A stretch of DNA of 7,246 nt, taken from assembly GCF_030382115.1 (NCBI RefSeq), contig NZ_JAUDRJ010000003.1:4016263-4023508 (forward strand), in the 5' to 3' direction. Each line of letters begins with the position of its first letter. Within the stretch, counting starts at the first letter, position 1. The translations under genes were made by a program, and so were the position numbers. Positions 5,302 to 7,246 of this stretch are shown here, one piece after another. The DNA is from Nostoc sp. GT001 (GTDB lineage Bacteria > Cyanobacteriota > Cyanobacteriia > Cyanobacteriales > Nostocaceae). The notes below the pieces were generated by a model. It worked only from the letters and a program-made list of their open reading frames with translations, was not told where the DNA came from and did not search any database.

Positions 5302-6585
5302 GTGGTTAGTCTGACCCTGTTAGAACCGCAACAGAAAACGCCCCTCCAGCAGTGGAGCTTTGAGAACTCCTCCATAATTCGGATTGGTCGAGCGGCAGAT
5401 AATCACGTTGTTTTAAATGATAGTTTAGTTTCGCGGCATCATCTAGAACTGAGAAAAGTCGGTGACGCTAGCAATGGCGATGCTTGGCAGCTGATTAGTC
5501 AGGGTACAAATGGGACTTTTCTCAACGGTATCCTTGTACTTCAGAGTCCGTTACCAGATAATTCTCTTTTGCAATTGGCACAGGGAGGCCCAATACTGCA
5601 ATTCCAAATTCAGGAGGTAACAGTACTGGAAACTGGTTTGCGATCGCAGCAAATACAAGGGATAGAAGAAAACGCCGCCGAGACACTTTACTCAGCAAAA
5701 AACCCGGCAAATTCATCCTCCACTTGCACGCACGAAGGTAATTCCCCAAACAATCTATTTTGCATCCACTGCGGTCAACCTCTCTCAGTCCAACAGAGAA
5801 TTCGCCATTATCAGGTGTTGCGAACTCTCGGACAAGGAGGTATGGGTACTACCTATCTCGCTTGGGATGAGGCTGGTCTGATTGCGGGTATGCCACAACT
5901 GCTGGTGTTGAAGCAAATGAATGCTGATATGCTGAAAATTGTCAAAGCTCAAGAGTTATTTGAACGAGAGGCGCATACTCTCAAATCCCTTAACCATCCT
6001 GGAATTCCCAAGTATTATGACTTCTTTGTAGAAGGCGGAAAAAAATACTTGGCAATGGAATTAATCCACGGACAAGATTTGGAGAAACGTGTCTATACCA
6101 CTGGCCCAGTAATACCAAACCAAGCGATCGCTTGGATGATCCAAACCTGTGATATTTTAGACTACCTTCATAGCCAAGAGCCTCCACTAATTCACCGCGA
6201 TATCAAACCCGCCAATTTAATGGTGCGAAGTTCAGAAAATCGTATAGTGGTGCTAGACTTTGGCGCAGTTAAAGAAATTGGCACAGCGCCCGGTACTCGA
6301 ATTGGTGCAGAAGGTTACTGCGCTCCTGAACAAGAACGAGGACAACCTTTGACTCAATCTGATTTGTATGCAATTGGTCCAACACTAATTTTTCTGCTCA
6401 CAGGCGAAAACCCTTTCAAGTATTACCGCCAACGAGGGCGAAACTTCAGGTTTGATGTGGCAAAAGTTCCCACTATTAGTTCCCAATTAAGGGATGTTAT
6501 CGATCGCGTTACAGAACCATTGCCACGCGATCGCTATCAAAATGCAAAGGAATTGGCTGCGGCTTTAGCTGCCTGTAAAGTTTAG
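5302..6585 (+). CDS. FHA-domain Ser/Thr protein kinase with zinc knuckle (Hanks type)
   Basis: This 427-aa cytoplasmic protein should phosphorylate Ser/Thr residues. An FHA domain (about 5-105) carries the phosphothreonine-binding pattern: Gly29-Arg30, SRHH at 44-47, and GTNGTFLNG at 68-76. A small cysteine knuckle follows (Cys142, His144, Cys154, Cys157). The kinase domain (about 170-420) is complete: Gly loop LGQGGMG (176-182), Lys204, probable helix-C Glu223, HRDIKPAN (298-305, catalytic Asp300), DFG (319-321) and APE (341-343). It has no membrane segment or C-terminal sensor, so FHA binding or the partner phosphatase probably controls it. Activation-loop Thr328 and Thr332 are possible phosphosites. 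GTG at 5302 is the first usual start after an in-frame TAA at 5275 and leaves the FHA domain whole; only a weak AGG (5292-5294) lies upstream. Three HIP1 sites. Similar in placement to Anabaena pknE; not confirmed. Confidence 0.95.
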   Translation: MVSLTLLEPQQKTPLQQWSFENSSIIRIGRAADNHVVLNDSLVSRHHLELRKVGDASNGDAWQLISQGTNGTFLNGILVLQSPLPDNSLLQLAQGGPILQFQIQEVTVLETGLRSQQIQGIEENAAETLYSAKNPANSSSTCTHEGNSPNNLFCIHCGQPLSVQQRIRHYQVLRTLGQGGMGTTYLAWDEAGLIAGMPQLLVLKQMNADMLKIVKAQELFEREAHTLKSLNHPGIPKYYDFFVEGGKKYLAMELIHGQDLEKRVYTTGPVIPNQAIAWMIQTCDILDYLHSQEPPLIHRDIKPANLMVRSSENRIVVLDFGAVKEIGTAPGTRIGAEGYCAPEQERGQPLTQSDLYAIGPTLIFLLTGENPFKYYRQRGRNFRFDVAKVPTISSQLRDVIDRVTEPLPRDRYQNAKELAAALAACKV

Positions 6586-6603
6586 AGAATCGGGAGTGTG
6601 TAG

Positions 6604-6623
6604 AGACGCGATTAATCACGTCT
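6604..6623. repeat. 20-bp near-perfect palindrome after the kinase gene
   Basis: AGACGCGATTAATCACGTCT is a palindrome with a single mismatched pair (6609/6618). It lies 18 bp past the kinase stop. The motif family (GACGCGATTAATCGCGTC) is familiar from Nostoc-type intergenic DNA. No T-run follows, so it is more likely a dispersed repeat than an intrinsic terminator. Confidence 0.65.
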
Positions 6624-6660
6624 AGTAGTCCGCCGAGTCAACAATGCTTGGTTTTTAGTG

Positions 6661-6696
6661 AGCGCTTAAGCGCTAAAATCAAGGAATGAAGTCCTT
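6661..6696. repeat. Double-hairpin intergenic repeat
   Basis: A perfect 14-bp palindrome AGCGCTTAAGCGCT (6661-6674) is followed by a second hairpin, AAGGA/TCCTT (6681-6685 with 6692-6696). Flanking GTG and TACTAC sequences resemble the two-hairpin 'GCGCTAAAGCGC...AGGACT' repeats I recall from cyanobacterial genomes. No coding potential is seen. Confidence 0.6.
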
Positions 6697-6718
6697 ACTA
6701 CAAACTTATTCACCCATC

Positions 6719-6762
6719 AAAACTTTTGGGACAGAGTACTAGTGGTCTATCGCAAAAGTTTT
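6719..6762. repeat. 10-bp inverted repeat AAAACTTTTG / CAAAAGTTTT
   Basis: AAAACTTTTG (6719-6728) pairs perfectly with CAAAAGTTTT (6753-6762) around a 24-nt loop. Its right arm overlaps the left end of the candidate MITE, so the two structures would compete. Confidence 0.55.
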
Positions 6763-6848
6763 AAGAGGTTAGTGGTGTTCAGCTCCCCGACTTCTTCAAG
6801 AAGTCGGGGAGCTAGCAGCCCCGCAAAATTAATGCGATGAACCACTAG
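6739..6848. mobile_element. Candidate 110-bp MITE-like element bounded by CTAG
   Basis: CTAG occurs at both ends (6739-6742 and 6845-6848). Inside lie imperfect terminal inverted repeats, TGGTCTATCGCAAAAGTTTT (6743-6762) and, reversed, TGGTTCATCGCATTAATTTT (6844-6825), matching at 15 of 20 positions. The centre holds a 16-bp hairpin and no reading frame. CTAG could be a target duplication or part of the repeat itself, and TA alone is also possible. No transposase is nearby, so it would be non-autonomous. The call is an inference from symmetry only. Confidence 0.4.
6781..6813. repeat. Perfect 16-bp inverted repeat (strong hairpin)
   Basis: AGCTCCCCGACTTCTT (6781-6796) is exactly complementary to 6798-6813 with one base between, giving a very stable GC-rich hairpin. 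This CTCCCCGACTTCTT palindrome is, from memory, a common dispersed repeat in Nostoc-like genomes. It lies between the kinase gene and the convergent small gene and could stop transcription both ways, though no T-tract follows. Confidence 0.75.
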
Positions 6849-6873
6849 GGAGTGGTGAATATTAAAAATTTCT

Positions 6874-6887
6874 ATTCCCTATTCCCT
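6874..6887. repeat. Two ATTCCCT heptamers running into a stop codon
   Basis: ATTCCCT is repeated twice, with a decayed third unit (ACTCCTC) to 6894. The repeat covers the stop codon (6886-6888, minus strand) and the last codons of the small DUF4327-like gene. Confidence 0.65.
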
Positions 6888-7104
6888 ACTCCTCATCCCA
6901 AGTTTCTACAGCTAGCAATTCACTAACTGGGTCTTGCATACTAAAGCCAAAGTCAAGCAGTTCTTGTTTCCAGTGCTGCCATTCATTACCATAGAGCAGA
7001 GCGATTTTCCAGATGCTATCGCTTGGCTTGATAATATTAGATTCTATGAGTGATTGCACGTTGCGTTGCAATTTCACCATTGGGTGAATCACTTGCTGAG
7101 TCAT
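6886..7104 (-). CDS. Small DUF4327-like protein
   Basis: This is a 72-aa protein with no signal peptide or membrane segment. Its pattern (SLIESNIIKPSDSIW, then EWQHWKQELLDFGFSMQDPV, then ETWDEE at the end) resembles DUF4327, a short, mostly cyanobacterial family of unknown function in which a W..ELE..F and a final acidic 'W..D' segment recur. The length fits. The ATG at 7102-7104 is the first possible start after an in-frame TGA four codons upstream; GAGG lies only 2 nt from it, too close for a normal ribosome site. It converges on the kinase gene. The start overlaps 68 bp of another frame on the same strand, so the two may be translationally coupled. Family assignment is from memory of the pattern; function is unknown. 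Confidence 0.7.
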   Translation of the reverse strand: MTQQVIHPMVKLQRNVQSLIESNIIKPSDSIWKIALLYGNEWQHWKQELLDFGFSMQDPVSELLAVETWDEE

Positions 7105-7246
7105 AACCTCGATTCAATTCTGATTTTGTGGGTAAATGCTTAATTAAAACTGCTTTCCATTCTGCAATTGTTGCCGGCCCGTAGAGTGGTGTAATTTGTA
7201 AAGCTAGTCTTAACTTTTTAACTATACCATAACAAACTCTACTAAG
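7037..7246 (-). CDS. 3' end of an unrecognised reading frame (start outside window)
   Basis: On the minus strand a frame is open from the right window edge for 69 codons to a TAA at 7037-7039. The first part reads like real protein (KLRLALQITPLYGPATIAE, then WKAVLIKHLP), amphipathic with sensible composition. The last 22 residues, inside the overlap with the DUF4327-like gene, are Ser/Asn/Gly-rich and look less like a folded domain. No ATG, GTG or TTG start occurs in frame within the window, so a true gene would begin to the right. I do not recognise the family. It could be a real gene whose tail reads into its neighbour, or a decayed fragment. Confidence 0.45.
   Translation of the reverse strand, partial: LSRVCYGIVKKLRLALQITPLYGPATIAEWKAVLIKHLPTKSELNRGYDSASDSPNGEIATQRAITHRI

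Noticed and set aside
6781..6813. Intrinsic terminator
   Set aside because: The hairpin is strong but no T-run follows on either strand; it is better described as a dispersed palindromic repeat.

Overview
The window looks like chromosome of a filamentous, Nostoc/Anabaena-type cyanobacterium. The evidence is nine exact HIP1 octamers (GCGATCGC) in 7.2 kb, all inside genes, where about 0.1 would be expected by chance. The intergenic gaps also hold heptamer tandem repeats (CCCCATT/CCCCTTT, ATTCCCT, GAATTAC) and many short palindromes of the kind that litter such genomes. The genes are ordinary cyanobacterial ones; I see no CRISPR array, no rRNA or tRNA, and no transposase gene.

Layout. 1-468 (+) is the 3' part of a TPR protein, probably a J-domain/TPR co-chaperone whose start lies left of the window. 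It converges on an aminotransferase at 608-1807 (-); the gap holds two hairpins and a GAATTAC heptamer run. The aminotransferase is divergent from a lipoprotein amino-acid-binding protein of an ABC importer at 1942-2733 (+), across a 134-bp gap with a 10-bp palindrome. A 369-bp gap follows, with a palindrome-rich block bracketed by 12-bp direct repeats, then a candidate promoter and a clear ribosome binding site. Next come a 664-aa PP2C protein phosphatase with N-terminal zinc ribbons (3103-5097) and, after a 204-bp heptamer-repeat gap, a 427-aa FHA / zinc-knuckle / Ser-Thr kinase (5302-6585). The 300-bp gap after the kinase is packed with palindromes, including a possible 110-bp MITE. On the minus strand at the right edge are a small DUF4327-like gene (6886-7104) and the overlapping 3' end of another reading frame (7037-7246).

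How the genes may work together. The phosphatase and kinase are the one clear functional pair: opposing enzymes, same strand, both with Cys-rich knuckles, consistent with a reversible Ser/Thr phosphorylation switch in which the FHA domain reads phosphothreonine. The arrangement recalls the prpJ-pknE neighbourhood of Anabaena PCC 7120, linked to heterocyst development, but orthology cannot be settled here. The most interesting observation is that the region between the zinc ribbons and the PP2C domain of the phosphatase resembles a degenerate protein-kinase fold without catalytic residues. If so, the phosphatase carries a built-in pseudokinase. The aminotransferase and amino-acid-binding protein may both serve amino-acid metabolism, but nothing in the sequence ties them to the signalling pair.
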